A stretch of DNA of 64,000 bases from Hoyosella levis (lineage in GTDB: Bacteria > Actinomycetota > Actinomycetes > Mycobacteriales > Mycobacteriaceae), in NCBI RefSeq assembly GCF_026008515.1, contig NZ_BQYM01000010.1:1-64000 (forward strand). Reading direction: 5' to 3'. Position 1 is the first letter of the stretch. Each line of letters starts with the position of its first letter. Both the position numbers and the translations under genes were made by a program. Below are positions 8,295 through 17,408 of the stretch, piece after piece. The notes below the pieces were generated by a model, which was not told the DNA's origin, did not search any database, and saw only the letters and a program-made list of their open reading frames with translations.

Positions 8295-9901
8295 CGCGGG
8301 GTCCAGGACTCGACGGACCACCAGGGTCCCCACAGGGCTCCGTGGGCGTGGGGCTCGAGAATCGGCTCGCTGACGGTCCAGCCAGAGGCATTGGCGAGGT
8401 AGGTGTGGTCCAGGAAGACGAGGAAGACATACCCGGGGGCCTCGATGTAGCGACGCTGGGCCTCGCGGTACGCTTCGGCGCGCTCTCCTGGATCGGTCAC
8501 CCGGCGGGCTGTGTCGAGCAGGGCATCAATGCGCGGATCGGCATGGCGGCTGGCATTGTCGAACGCGTTGCCGGCCCCAGGATCGAGAAAGCGCGAGTGC
8601 CAGGTCGCATAGACCTGGGTGTCGGGATCGTAGGGCTCCTCGCCTCCACCGAGCAGGATCGCGTCATCCTCGATGCGGGGAGTGATCCGGTCCCACGGCA
8701 GTGCCTCGAGCTGCACCTCGATTCCGATCTGGCGCGCATCGGCGGCGAACGCCTGCGCGAGGTCGCGGCGCACGAGGTCCGCGGGGTTGTACATGACAGT
8801 GAAAGTGGCTCGCTGCCCATCCTTCTCGCGGACGCCATCGTTGCCGCGGCGCCATCGTGCGCCCTCGAGCAGCGCGCGGGCCGCGGCCGGATCATGGTCG
8901 AACACCGCTGCGGGCTCGTGGGATTCCCCCGCATGGGGAGGGATCGGGGTGTGGGCGGGGCGGCCGTGGCCACCGAGCAGGGTGGTGATCATGGCGTCGC
9001 GGTCGACGGCGAGATTGAGCGCGCGACGGATCGTGGCATCCCCGGTGACGGGGCCGCTGGCGGGCATCGAGACCCCACGCCAGTCCGCGGACGGAGCGGT
9101 GACGAGGTCCATCCCGGTGCGCCCGGCATAGCGCTGGGCCAGCAGCGGTGGCAGCGGCGCACCATCGAGCTCCCCCGCGGCGAGCCGCAGCGCCCGGGCA
9201 TTGTCGTCGGGGACCGAGAGCAGGGTGATCTGCTCGACCGCGGGCGCGCCATCCCAGTACGCGGGGTTCGCGCGAAGGACGGCCCGGTCGGGGCGAAGCT
9301 CGGCGAGCTGATAGGGGCCGGTGCCCACGGGCTCGGTATTGAGCACGGATTCTGAGGCGGGCTGGCCAGCGACGATGCGCTCGGAGGGGACGATGCCGAG
9401 CAGCAGCTTCACGGGGAACGCCGCGAAGGGATGCTCGAGGGTGAAGCGCACCGTCTGCTCGTCGAGCGCCTCGACGCGGGTGATCATGCTGAATGCCGAA
9501 GCGATCTCGGTCGCGCTCGCGGGGTCGAGGATCGCCCGGTAGGTCGCGACGACGTCGGTCGCGTCGAGGGCCGTGCCGTCGGTGAAGGACACGCCCTCGC
9601 GGAGCGTGACCGTCCATTGGGTGCCCGTGCTGTCGCTAGTGGGCATCGTTGCGGCGAGCGCGGGCTCGAGAGCGGTTCCATCCGCATTGTGGCGGAGCAG
9701 TCCGTCGTAGAGCTTGGATGCGCCGACGGGCGCGTAGCCGGCGATGGGGTTGTAGCCACCGGGATCGCTGGAATCCGCGAGGATGAGGCCGCTCGGTTCC
9801 TCGCTAGTGGCGCCGGGGGTGGTGCAGGCCCCGAGGATCAGCGCGAGCGCGGCCGTCATCGGCAAGGCGATGGCGTTGCGTGCCCGCGAGCTCCCCACCA
9901 C
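8291..9901 (-). CDS. Lipoprotein substrate-binding protein of the ABC importer (SBP family 5)
   Basis: This 536-aa extracytoplasmic solute-binding protein anchors by a lipobox (LILGAC, Cys near residue 26). The SBP_bac_5 fold is evident from GYAPVGASKLYDGLLRH, the LREGVSFTDGTALDATDVV signature and the C-terminal region with LRRRYIEAPGY-like spacing. Relatives bind oligopeptides, nickel-chelator complexes or metallophores. The ligand is not predictable here. It is the first gene of the operon and starts at GTG with AGAGG upstream. An 8-bp inverted repeat with TGTTCA half-sites lies just upstream, so regulation by a metal- or ligand-sensing repressor is plausible. Confidence 0.9.
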   Translation of the reverse strand: MVGSSRARNAIALPMTAALALILGACTTPGATSEEPSGLILADSSDPGGYNPIAGYAPVGASKLYDGLLRHNADGTALEPALAATMPTSDSTGTQWTVTLREGVSFTDGTALDATDVVATYRAILDPASATEIASAFSMITRVEALDEQTVRFTLEHPFAAFPVKLLLGIVPSERIVAGQPASESVLNTEPVGTGPYQLAELRPDRAVLRANPAYWDGAPAVEQITLLSVPDDNARALRLAAGELDGAPLPPLLAQRYAGRTGMDLVTAPSADWRGVSMPASGPVTGDATIRRALNLAVDRDAMITTLLGGHGRPAHTPIPPHAGESHEPAAVFDHDPAAARALLEGARWRRGNDGVREKDGQRATFTVMYNPADLVRRDLAQAFAADARQIGIEVQLEALPWDRITPRIEDDAILLGGGEEPYDPDTQVYATWHSRFLDPGAGNAFDNASRHADPRIDALLDTARRVTDPGERAEAYREAQRRYIEAPGYVFLVFLDHTYLANASGWTVSEPILEPHAHGALWGPWWSVESWTPR

Positions 9902-9913
9902 TTATCCTCTCAT

Positions 9914-9951
9914 CTGTTCAGATGTTCATATGTCATGGTAATGCTGAACAG
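9914..9951. promoter_or_regulatory. Inverted repeat upstream of the ABC importer operon
   Basis: CTGTTCAG (9914-9921) and CTGAACAG (9944-9951) form a perfect 8-bp inverted repeat with a 22-nt spacer. The left part continues as a second TGTTCA half-site (9924-9929) followed by TATG. TGAACA/TGTTCA half-sites are typical of ArsR/SmtB-type metal sensors. The position, 13-50 bp before the GTG start, fits an operator. Confidence 0.4.
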
Positions 9952-9999
9952 GGCGGGGAGGATAGGGGCCTGCGCGGTCGGGCCATCTGGACATGCAAC

Positions 10000-10027
10000 G
10001 AGCCCCCCGCACGAATGCGGGGGGCTC
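10000..10027 (-). terminator. Intrinsic-type terminator of the cold-shock gene
   Basis: A perfect 12-bp stem (GAGCCCCCCGCA pairing with TGCGGGGGGCTC) with a CGAA tetraloop lies 38 bp after the cspA stop codon. No clean U-tract follows on the minus strand, as is common for actinobacterial terminators. It also separates the ABC operon promoter from cspA. Confidence 0.8.
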
Positions 10028-10064
10028 GATGTCTTAGCGAACTACCTCAAGTTTGGGGTGTTCC

Positions 10065-10268
10065 TCAGAGGGGGCGAACCGCGATGGCCTGCTGGCCCTT
10101 GGGGCTCTGGCCGATCTCGAACTCGACTCGCTGGTTCTCCTCGAGCGAACGGAAACCGTTCGACTGGATCTCCGAGTAGTGAACGAATACGTCAGCGGAA
10201 CCGTCCTCGGGAGCAATGAAGCCGAAGCCCTTCTCCGAGTTGAACCACTTGACTGTGCCCTGCGCCAT
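10065..10268 (-). CDS. cspA: Cold-shock protein (CspA family)
   Basis: This 67-aa single OB-fold RNA/DNA chaperone carries both nucleic-acid binding motifs, KGFGFI (RNP1) and VFVHY (RNP2). It begins [10 protein letters not shown], as in mycobacterial CspA. A purine-rich AGAGAGAAG precedes the ATG. A long untranslated leader (about 90 nt, from a possible TATACA -10 at 10371-10376) is consistent with the cold-responsive leaders known for this family. A strong terminator follows the gene. Confidence 0.95.
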   Translation of the reverse strand: MAQGTVKWFNSEKGFGFIAPEDGSADVFVHYSEIQSNGFRSLEENQRVEFEIGQSPKGQQAIAVRPL

Positions 10269-10662
10269 GATACTTCTCTCTCTTACCGGAAATGATGGGT
10301 AGACGTTCCAGCCCATCAGGCCGGTTGAGATCACAGGAGCTTGCGAGTCTTACTGGTGAAGAACGCTTTGTGTATACCCTGTGACCGCAACATTGATCTC
10401 GAGCACGCACGAAACGAACACCGAAAACTACGACCGGAACTAAGTAGACCACATCGCGGCCCGCAGCGCCAGTACTTGGCGCACATTGCTTGTGCCGGGC
10501 GCGCCGGGAGCCGTGCGGCGAGTCCGGAGAGCGTGCGAAGAACGACACTTGCAGCGCCGCAAGCAGTCGCGGATCGCACGCTCGCGGAGCAGCGGGCACT
10601 CGTCGGCGCGGATGCAGGGCCCTCCACCTCGTTCCGCATCGATGCAGGGTAGTAATGGAGGC
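10269..10662. other. Intergenic region: cspA leader and lpqF-like promoter
   Basis: This 394-bp divergent spacer holds no convincing gene. On the minus strand, TATACA (10376-10371) could be the cspA -10, leaving a leader of about 100 nt. On the plus strand, TAGTAAT (10650-10656) lies six bases before the ATG at 10663 and probably drives a leaderless lpqF-like mRNA. Nothing else was recognised in it. Confidence 0.5.
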
Positions 10663-12057
10663 ATGCGCCCCTCCGTCTCCCCCGTGCGTCGCGCCACCGC
10701 CGTGCTCACGGTCATCGCCGCCGCAGCCACGCTCGCCTCCTGCTCCACCAGTGACGATCCTGCTACTGGCAGCGAGGCCAGCAGCGAGCAGTCGCCCGTA
10801 TCCCTCCCGGACACCGCGGCCGGCCAGCAGATGGCCTGGTTCCTGTCCGCTTCGGCCAATCCGCCGATCAGCGAGACCGAGCTTCGTGAGCACTTCACCG
10901 AGGATTTCCTCGCCAACGTCTCCGCCGACGAGCTCAACGACACCCTCGAGCAATTCGGCGGGTTCGCTACCGAATCGATCGCGGCCGACCAGCCCAACGA
11001 GCTCGTCATCGTCGCCAGCGCCAACGAGGAACGCCTCGACATCGCCCTATCTGTCAACGAGGCTGGCGAGATCGCGGGGCTCACCATCTCCCCCGCGGCC
11101 GCCGAGATGCCCGACCCGCCCGCGAGCTGGGATGAGCTCGACGAGCGGCTTGATGCGATCGCGCCAGAAGGCGCGTTCCTCGCCGCGCGCATGGATGAGG
11201 ATGGATCCTGCGCTGCAGTCCATGAGCGCGCCGCGACCGAGACGGTGCCGATCGCGTCGGTGTTCAAGGTCTTCGTCCTCGACGCCGTGGCCCGCGCCCT
11301 CGACGAGGGCTCCATCTCCCCCGAGACCACCATGACCGTGCAGGACGCGACCAAGAGCTGGCCGACCGGAGTCCTGCAGGACGAGGCGGATGGAACTCCC
11401 GTCACCGTGACCGAGGCGACGGAACTGATGATGGCGCTCAGCGACAACACCGCGACCGACCTGCTGATCGACCTCGTCGGCCGTGACGCCGTGGAGGAGT
11501 CGTTCGCGCGCATCACCGGCGAGACCGGGAGCAATGCCCCCTTGCTGACGACGCGCGAGATGTTCATCCTCAAGGCCGTCGACTACCCCGAGCTCGCCGA
11601 CGAGTACGCCGCGCTCGACGGCACCACGGCCAAGCAAGGCTTCATCGAGGGCACCCTCGCGAGCACTCCCCTGCCACCGCTGAGCGAGGCAGCCGATTGG
11701 ACCACCCCGCGCCACGTCGATGAGATCGAATGGTTCGCCTCGCTCGACGACGTATGCAACGCCTACGCCGCGCTCGCCGAGCACGACGAGCCCCTCATCG
11801 AGGGGGCGATCTCGCGCAACGATGGCGGCATCCGGCTCGACCCTCAGGTGTGGCCCACCGTGTGGTTCAAGGGTGGTTCCGAGCCGGGCGTGCTCGCGCT
11901 GTCGTACCGAGCGGTCGACAGTGACGGGCAGGCGGTGTTCGTGGCGCTGGTCAGCCGCGATCCCGGCCTGGACATCAATGATCCCGAAGCAACCAGCGGC
12001 CAGATCCAGGACGCTCTATCGATCACCAAGGGCGGGCTCAATCTCGTGCGGGAGTAG
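10663..12057 (+). CDS. lpqF: LpqF-like lipoprotein with beta-lactamase-fold serine hydrolase domain
   Basis: This 464-aa lipoprotein has a signal peptide with lipobox LASC (Cys27). An N-terminal ORF12/LpqF-type domain (about residues 52-145) is followed by a class A beta-lactamase-like domain. The three active-site motifs are present: SVFK (Ser199, Lys202), SDN (260-262) and KGG (403-405) in place of KTG. Similar mycobacterial proteins (LpqF) are surface lipoproteins of unclear substrate. Penicillin hydrolysis is not assured because the Glu166-type residue was not identified. The ATG at 10663 has a TAGTAAT box just upstream and GGAGG too close for a normal ribosome site, so a leaderless start is likely. 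Confidence 0.85.
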   Translation: MRPSVSPVRRATAVLTVIAAAATLASCSTSDDPATGSEASSEQSPVSLPDTAAGQQMAWFLSASANPPISETELREHFTEDFLANVSADELNDTLEQFGGFATESIAADQPNELVIVASANEERLDIALSVNEAGEIAGLTISPAAAEMPDPPASWDELDERLDAIAPEGAFLAARMDEDGSCAAVHERAATETVPIASVFKVFVLDAVARALDEGSISPETTMTVQDATKSWPTGVLQDEADGTPVTVTEATELMMALSDNTATDLLIDLVGRDAVEESFARITGETGSNAPLLTTREMFILKAVDYPELADEYAALDGTTAKQGFIEGTLASTPLPPLSEAADWTTPRHVDEIEWFASLDDVCNAYAALAEHDEPLIEGAISRNDGGIRLDPQVWPTVWFKGGSEPGVLALSYRAVDSDGQAVFVALVSRDPGLDINDPEATSGQIQDALSITKGGLNLVRE

Positions 12058-12168
12058 GAGCGCGTGCGCGGTCGGCTGACTCGCGCGGCGACTACTGGCA
12101 CGATGGGGCCGAAAGCCGCGCCCGCGCACCAGCCCGGGCCGCCCGCTCATCTGCCGGAGGAACCCCGC

Positions 12169-13596
12169 GTGCGACAACTCGATCCCGCCAGCGCCGTCAT
12201 GCTCTACCTCGAGGAGACGGGCCACCATCATCACCTGATGAGCGTCTATGTCGTCGAGCCGGGCGCAAGCGGCACCGACGCGGAGAGCGTGCCCGCGCAC
12301 GTCATCGAGCGGCTCGCGGGGTCCCCCGCCTTTGATGCGCGCGTGGTGGAGTTGCCCGGCGGGCTCTTCCGGCCCTATCTGGTCCCGCAAGCAGGGTTCG
12401 ACCCGCGCGATCACATCCGGATCAGCACCATCCCTGGAGACGGGTCCTGGCGGGCGGCGTGCGACGAGATCGCGCGCGTCTTTGATGAGCCCATGGATCT
12501 GGCGCGGCCCCTCTGGGAGATCCGTGTCCTCACCGGAGTCGCTCCGAGCGAGCGGTTCCCCGACGGGGCAAGCGTGCTCCTCATCAAGGTGCACCATGCG
12601 GCGATGGACGGGCTCGGCATCGTCCGGTTCGCGGGCCGGCTGCTCGACGCGCGTCCCGGGCCGGTCGCGCGGCACGTGCACGCGCCACGGCCCACCGACC
12701 AGCGACAAAGCGGCAAGGCCGCGCTACTCGGCGATGCAGCGTCGCGCGCGCCGGGCGCCGTCACACGTTTCCTCGCGGACACATACAGGACGATCGGGGC
12801 GCAGCGCAGGTTCCGGGCCGCGCTTGCCACGGGCACGGTCGAGCCGCGGCCGGTTTCCGCTCCGGTGACCCGGCTCAACGACACCACCTCCGGCTCCCAT
12901 GTGTTCAATGGGACGCACGTCGCCCTGGCCGATGCGCGCCGCTGCCGCGAGCTCGTCGAGGGCGCCACTATCAATGATGTAGCGCTCGCCGCGATCTCGG
13001 GCGGCCTCCAGCGCTACCTCGCCGAGCTTGGCGAGGCACCCGCGGGCGACCTCATCTGCGGCGTGCCCCGCTCCCTGCACGGCGAGGACATCGAGGAGGG
13101 CGTCAACAAGATCACTGGCATGTCCGTGGACCTGCACAACACCTGCACGGATCCGGTCGAGCGACTGAGCCGGATCCACGCCAGCACGACTGCCGAGAAG
13201 CACCGGACGAGCGTCCACCGCACCGCTGAGCTGGGCCACCTCATCCTGCGACTACCACCAGCGGTCATCCGTCCCCTGACCATCGCCGAGACCCGCGCGG
13301 CCGGCAGCAAGACCGCCGAGACATCCTTGAGCACCGTCGCGACCAATATGCCGCGTGGCCGGGCACCGCTGTTCTTCCTGGGCAACGAGGTGCTCGAGAC
13401 CTATAGCTTGCTCCCGATGAACTCCGGCATCGGCGCCAAGCATGAGATCACCTCGCTCGGCGATCGGCTTTTCGTCAGCGTCAATGCGGATGCCTCCGCG
13501 ATCCCCGATACCGATCGGTACCTCGCGCATGTCACGGCAGCCTTTTCCGAGCTCGTCGACGCGGCGGCTGGCGCGCGAGCGGGTTCCCGCTCCTAG
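12169..13596 (+). CDS. Wax ester synthase / diacylglycerol acyltransferase (WS/DGAT)
   Basis: This 475-aa bifunctional acyltransferase of the actinobacterial WS/DGAT family transfers fatty acyl-CoA to diacylglycerol or a fatty alcohol. It makes storage triacylglycerol or wax ester at the membrane. The catalytic motif HHAAMDG is at residues 142-148. The N-terminal QLDPASAVMLYLEE and the later NDVALAAISGGLQRYL motif are characteristic. The GTG at 12169 is preceded by GGAGG with eight-base spacing, while upstream ATGs have no site. Its stop codon shares the tetranucleotide CTAG with the stop of the convergent downstream gene. Confidence 0.93.
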   Translation: MRQLDPASAVMLYLEETGHHHHLMSVYVVEPGASGTDAESVPAHVIERLAGSPAFDARVVELPGGLFRPYLVPQAGFDPRDHIRISTIPGDGSWRAACDEIARVFDEPMDLARPLWEIRVLTGVAPSERFPDGASVLLIKVHHAAMDGLGIVRFAGRLLDARPGPVARHVHAPRPTDQRQSGKAALLGDAASRAPGAVTRFLADTYRTIGAQRRFRAALATGTVEPRPVSAPVTRLNDTTSGSHVFNGTHVALADARRCRELVEGATINDVALAAISGGLQRYLAELGEAPAGDLICGVPRSLHGEDIEEGVNKITGMSVDLHNTCTDPVERLSRIHASTTAEKHRTSVHRTAELGHLILRLPPAVIRPLTIAETRAAGSKTAETSLSTVATNMPRGRAPLFFLGNEVLETYSLLPMNSGIGAKHEITSLGDRLFVSVNADASAIPDTDRYLAHVTAAFSELVDAAAGARAGSRS

Positions 13597-14744
13597 CTGG
13601 CTGGGGGCGAGCCGCGCCCGAAGAGCATGCCGTGATAGTCGACATCGCGGGGCGCGAGCTGGCCGACGTGCTCGGAGACGCGACGCATCCCGGCCGCGGA
13701 GATCTCGCGATCGCCAGCGCGGCCCGCGATCTCCTCGAGGCGGGCATCAAGCAGGTCGCCGTCGACGCTGCCGGGCATCCGGCCCGCGCGCAGGGATTCG
13801 TCGATGTCCAGCAGGGCGCCGATGCGGGCAGCGATCTCCTGCCAGATCGGAGCGAGCTGCCGGGTCCGGGCGCGGTGGTCCTCCCGCTCCGCGGCCGTGC
13901 TGGCGGCGACCAGGGAGTTCGTGAGGTCCGCGCGCAGCCCGGCCGCAGCGACGGCGTCGATGCTGATCGCGCTCAGCTCGCCCGCCAGATCGAGCTGAGC
14001 ACGCAGGGGCGCCAGCGTGGAGGATCGCCACGCGGGCGAGCTACTGATCCCGTCGCAGGCCACCCCGGCGAGATGCAGCATCGCTTCGGCCTCGTCGGCG
14101 AAGCGCTGGTCGTCGCGCTCGTCGACGTCGAGGCGATCCCGGATGGCGCGCGCGAGCGGTTCCCAGCGGCCGGGCTCCTCGAGCCTGCGGGCCTGCTGGA
14201 CGAGGATGGCGCGCGCCGTCCGATCAGCGAGCAGGGGTGCTGGCGTTGCTCGCAGCGCGTCGAAGATCTCGTCGCGCTGCTCGACGCCGAGATAGATTCC
14301 CTCCTTGCGCTCGCGACGGACCTGGCGGACCGACGAGGGATAGTGCCCGCGCGCCAGGGTGAATCGCGCACGGGCCTCGCGGAGCCGCTGCTCGAGGGAA
14401 CGCGCCTGGCGCCCAAGGACGAGCCGGGCGGGGCCGGGCGAGAGCGCCTCCGCGCGCGAGGCAAGCGCGCCGTGCAGGTCGCTGTCCTGGCGGAGCCGCA
14501 CGAACCCGCCCACGGACGGGATGCTTGCCCCGGAGCGCAGGCGCTGGATGAACGCCTCCCGGGTTGCCGCGGAAAGGTGCCCGGCAGCGAGGAACAACGC
14601 CGGTCCATCCTTGAGCGGTGGGATGGACGGGGGCAATCGACGGACTCCGGACCACGCGAGCACCCATTGTGTCGCGTCCGCCACTGGCCCGTGGGGCCCG
14701 CGATCGCCGTGATAGCACCATCCAGGATCGTCCCGCATGCCCAT
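13593..14744 (-). CDS. Protein of unknown function, Arg/Leu-rich, helical
   Basis: This 383-aa soluble protein begins MGMRDDPGWCYHGDRG, and an ATG two codons later is an alternative start. It has no signal peptide or membrane segment. Composition and heptad-like Leu/Ala/Arg patterns predict long helices (for example about residues 150-230 and 290-380). A Trp/Gly-rich N-terminus (TQWVLAWSGVRRLPPS) precedes them. Third-position GC is strong on this strand, so it is a real gene. I do not recognise a family. It ends convergently on the WS/DGAT gene with shared stop bases, and the divergent neighbour is an arylsulfotransferase-like lipoprotein. Confidence 0.75.
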   Translation of the reverse strand: MGMRDDPGWCYHGDRGPHGPVADATQWVLAWSGVRRLPPSIPPLKDGPALFLAAGHLSAATREAFIQRLRSGASIPSVGGFVRLRQDSDLHGALASRAEALSPGPARLVLGRQARSLEQRLREARARFTLARGHYPSSVRQVRRERKEGIYLGVEQRDEIFDALRATPAPLLADRTARAILVQQARRLEEPGRWEPLARAIRDRLDVDERDDQRFADEAEAMLHLAGVACDGISSSPAWRSSTLAPLRAQLDLAGELSAISIDAVAAAGLRADLTNSLVAASTAAEREDHRARTRQLAPIWQEIAARIGALLDIDESLRAGRMPGSVDGDLLDARLEEIAGRAGDREISAAGMRRVSEHVGQLAPRDVDYHGMLFGRGSPPAS

Positions 14745-14874
14745 CAGTATCCAACGCCGCAGCGCGCTGGGGTAGCGCGGGGACAAACCGGGCAGGCGCG
14801 TGGTGGCGGGCGATCGCTGGCATTTTGCCGTAGCGTGGCAGCGAGATTCGTGTTGCGCGAGAGGTGGTAATGCG

Positions 14875-16467
14875 GTGCGGTACCGGCTAGCTCGGATCGT
14901 CGCGGCTTGCGCGTCGGTGACGCTGCTGGCGGGATGCTTCAAGGCTGATGAGGCACCGGTGTTCCCGGCCACGCTTGATGTGGGCTCGCGCACCTACATC
15001 ACGGCGCCGCAGCTGCGTCCCCCGGTAGTGGCACCCATGCTGTTCCTGGAGTCCGCGACGCCCGGATCACTGCTCCTATCGATCGAGCCGCCCGCACGAG
15101 TCGCCGAGGGCGGGGCGAACAGCGATGGGGACAGCGACGACGAGGGCAGCGCGGACGAGAACAGCGCGGACGAGAACAGCGCGGACGATACCGACATGGC
15201 CCAGCCCGGCGCTTTGCTGGCCTCGGGCAAGGGCGAGCCCATCTGGTTCCTGCCCGCCCCCGAGGACGCGGAGATCCGCGCGCCCAAGGTGCAGCAACTC
15301 GATGGGCAACCAGTACTCACCTACTGGCGGGGCACGAGCAACGGCGGGGAATTCGTGGTGCTCGGCGCGAACTACGGCGAAACACGATTCGTCCGCGCCG
15401 CGAACGGGCTCACCGCGGCCCCCCGGGACATGCAGATCACGGCCAATGGCACCGCTTGGCTGATAGCGACCCCCGTGGTCGAGACCGTGATCGATGGCGT
15501 GGAGCGCGCCATGCGCACCGCGGTGCTGCAGGAAATCTCGCTGCAGAACGGCGCTGTCCTGTTCCAGTGGGACGCGCTCGAGCACATCCCTGCCGCTGAT
15601 TCGGAGGTGGCCGCGCCAGAGGATCCCGCCGAGCCGTGGGACTACCTCGGCATCGTCGGCCTCTCGGTCGCTGATGATGGGGATGTCCTCATCACCGGCC
15701 ACAACACCGGCGCGATCTATCGGATCGACAGGGACTCAGGAGAGCTCGCCTGGCGCCTCGGCGGCAAGGCCAGCGACTTCGTGGTCGAGGGGGACGCGGA
15801 GTTCGACTGGCCGCGCGATGCCCGCCTGCTGCCCGGCGGGCGTCTCAGCGTCTTCGACGGGGCTGCTCGCGACGCGCACCGTGGCCTCACCGCCGAGCAA
15901 CTGGAGGAGGCCGAGGACGCCGACGAGGAGCCTGCCGCCCCGCCGGAATCGCGAGGGCTCGTGCTCGACATCAACGAGGTCGACCGGACCGCTAGCGTCG
16001 CGGAATCGTTCCCGCACCCCTTCGGGTGGTCTAGCCCCGGCGCCGGCAGTCATCAAGTGCTGCCCAATGGCAATAGCCTGGTCACCTGGGGCGAGCAGGG
16101 CGCCATCACCGAGTTCGCGCCGAGCGGGGAGATCGTCCGCCACTTGGTTTTCCCCGCATCGCTGCGCTCAAGCGGCGCCGAGCTCGTCGAATGGTCCGGG
16201 GCGCCCTTTGTGCCACCGGTCGTCGATGCGCGCGCCGACAACCGGTCGACACGGGTGAGCGTGAGCTGGAACGGGGCCACGCAGGTGCGTCGCTGGCGCG
16301 TCTGGGCCGGCCCGAGCGAGGACGAGCTGGAGGTCGTGCGCACCGTTCCGCGCGAGGGCTTCGAGACCGAGGCGATCATCGATGGAGCCTTCGACGTGGT
16401 GCGGGTCGACGCGCTCGATGTCATCGGCGAGACCATCGGCAGCTCAGCGGTGACGCCCGTCGACTAG
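14875..16467 (+). CDS. Arylsulfotransferase (ASST)-family lipoprotein
   Basis: This 530-aa lipoprotein has lipobox LLAGC near residue 22, followed by a beta-propeller of the Arylsulfotransferase_2 type. Diagnostic stretches are HNTGAIYRIDRDSGELAWRL, WPRDARLLPGGRLSVFDG and SHQVLPNGNSLVTWGEQG. Family enzymes move sulfate between phenols, but most actinobacterial members are uncharacterised, so the activity is inferred. An acidic Ser/Asp/Glu linker (residues about 85-110) built from a 15-bp DNA repeat separates the anchor from the propeller. A C-terminal beta-sandwich-like tail follows. The start is GTG 14875 with AGGTGG upstream. Confidence 0.85.
   Translation: MRYRLARIVAACASVTLLAGCFKADEAPVFPATLDVGSRTYITAPQLRPPVVAPMLFLESATPGSLLLSIEPPARVAEGGANSDGDSDDEGSADENSADENSADDTDMAQPGALLASGKGEPIWFLPAPEDAEIRAPKVQQLDGQPVLTYWRGTSNGGEFVVLGANYGETRFVRAANGLTAAPRDMQITANGTAWLIATPVVETVIDGVERAMRTAVLQEISLQNGAVLFQWDALEHIPAADSEVAAPEDPAEPWDYLGIVGLSVADDGDVLITGHNTGAIYRIDRDSGELAWRLGGKASDFVVEGDAEFDWPRDARLLPGGRLSVFDGAARDAHRGLTAEQLEEAEDADEEPAAPPESRGLVLDINEVDRTASVAESFPHPFGWSSPGAGSHQVLPNGNSLVTWGEQGAITEFAPSGEIVRHLVFPASLRSSGAELVEWSGAPFVPPVVDARADNRSTRVSVSWNGATQVRRWRVWAGPSEDELEVVRTVPREGFETEAIIDGAFDVVRVDALDVIGETIGSSAVTPVD
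15148..15190 (+). repeat. 15-bp tandem repeat inside the arylsulfotransferase-like gene
   Basis: The unit AGCGCGGACGAGAAC occurs at 15148-15162 and 15163-15177, with a partial third copy to 15190. It encodes SADEN-SADEN-SADD in the acidic linker. In-frame units mean copy-number changes would only lengthen the linker. Confidence 0.8.
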
Positions 16468-16532
16468 GCGCATCCGACTAGGAGCGCCTGGGCCCGCTCG
16501 CTACCGGCGGGACTCCTGGCCAGCAGATGCCC

Positions 16533-17408
16533 TCACGCGCCAGCATCGAGATCGGGCAGCTGCCATGTATCACCGAGGATGAAGTCCCACTCATCGGGGT
16601 CGTAGCGGGCGGTGCCGCTGCCGGAGTACGGGGTGGTCTCGCCGAACCAGAGCTCGCCCCCATGGTTGTACAGGTCAACGCGGAGCAGGTCGAAGCCCTC
16701 GGCGATGCGTACCGCGGCGTCGAGCATCGCGCCGAGGTTCGCCGGCCGCGGGAGGGGCTCGCCCGGCGTGTCGCCGGTGCTCAGGTCCAGGGGCGTCCAG
16801 TCGGGGCCGTAGAACCTCTCGGAGCTCGCCCCACCCCGCCCGGCCTTGGTGAAGATGACCGTGGGCCGTCCGCCAGAGATGGTGATCTTCACATCGTCAG
16901 GGACGGTCTCCCCGTCACCGATGCGTTCCTCGACGAGGAACTGGCGCGATGCGAACTGGTATGCCCACTCCCCCAGGTATTTCCAGTTGACCTCATCGAG
17001 CCAGCCGCGGGTGTGCGCGATGAGCATGTCGATATCGGGGCGCCCGGTGCCGAGATGCACGAGGCCACTGCGGTGGGTGGGCTTGAGCACCCACTTCTCG
17101 GGCAGCTCGACGGTGGCGAGCTCGCGCAGGTCCGTGCCATGCCAGTAGGTGCGCGGGATGCGTACCGCGTCCCCGGCGCGGCGGGCGACGTTCTCCTTCA
17201 TGGCGAGCTTGTCGCATGTCCAGGTCCAGATGTCGCGCTTGTCATTGAGGATGCGCCAGGTGATCTTCTCGGTGTAGCGGCGCGGCTGCCTGAGGTTCGG
17301 TAGCCGGCCGTGGGTCATGACGTAGATGTAGTAGCGCTTGCCTGTCGGCGGGAGCGCGCCGAGGATCCCACGGCTGATGGTCGCGACGGATGTCTGGAGC
17401 AGGCTCAT
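16533..17408 (-). CDS. TupA-like ATP-grasp ligase
   Basis: This 291-aa protein of the ATP-grasp TupA type carries VMTHGRLPNLRQPRRYTEKI, EKWVLKPTHRSG, DDVKITISGGRPTVIF and the C-terminal FDLLRVDLYNHGGELWFGETT motif. The last supplies the metal- and ATP-binding Asp, Asn and Glu. ATP-grasp ligases activate a carboxylate as acyl phosphate and join it to an amine. TupA was named from teichuronopeptide synthesis. It is the last of three genes, starting at ATG in a TGATG overlap with GAGGAG six bases upstream. Together with the dioxygenase and acyltransferase it suggests a small peptide or sugar-decorating pathway, but the substrate is unknown. Confidence 0.85.
   Translation of the reverse strand: MSLLQTSVATISRGILGALPPTGKRYYIYVMTHGRLPNLRQPRRYTEKITWRILNDKRDIWTWTCDKLAMKENVARRAGDAVRIPRTYWHGTDLRELATVELPEKWVLKPTHRSGLVHLGTGRPDIDMLIAHTRGWLDEVNWKYLGEWAYQFASRQFLVEERIGDGETVPDDVKITISGGRPTVIFTKAGRGGASSERFYGPDWTPLDLSTGDTPGEPLPRPANLGAMLDAAVRIAEGFDLLRVDLYNHGGELWFGETTPYSGSGTARYDPDEWDFILGDTWQLPDLDAGA

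Noticed and set aside
3552-9901. Ectoine uptake and degradation locus
   Set aside because: The DoeA-like protein faces an SBP-family-5 importer convergently, but no other ectoine gene is present, so the link is not supported.
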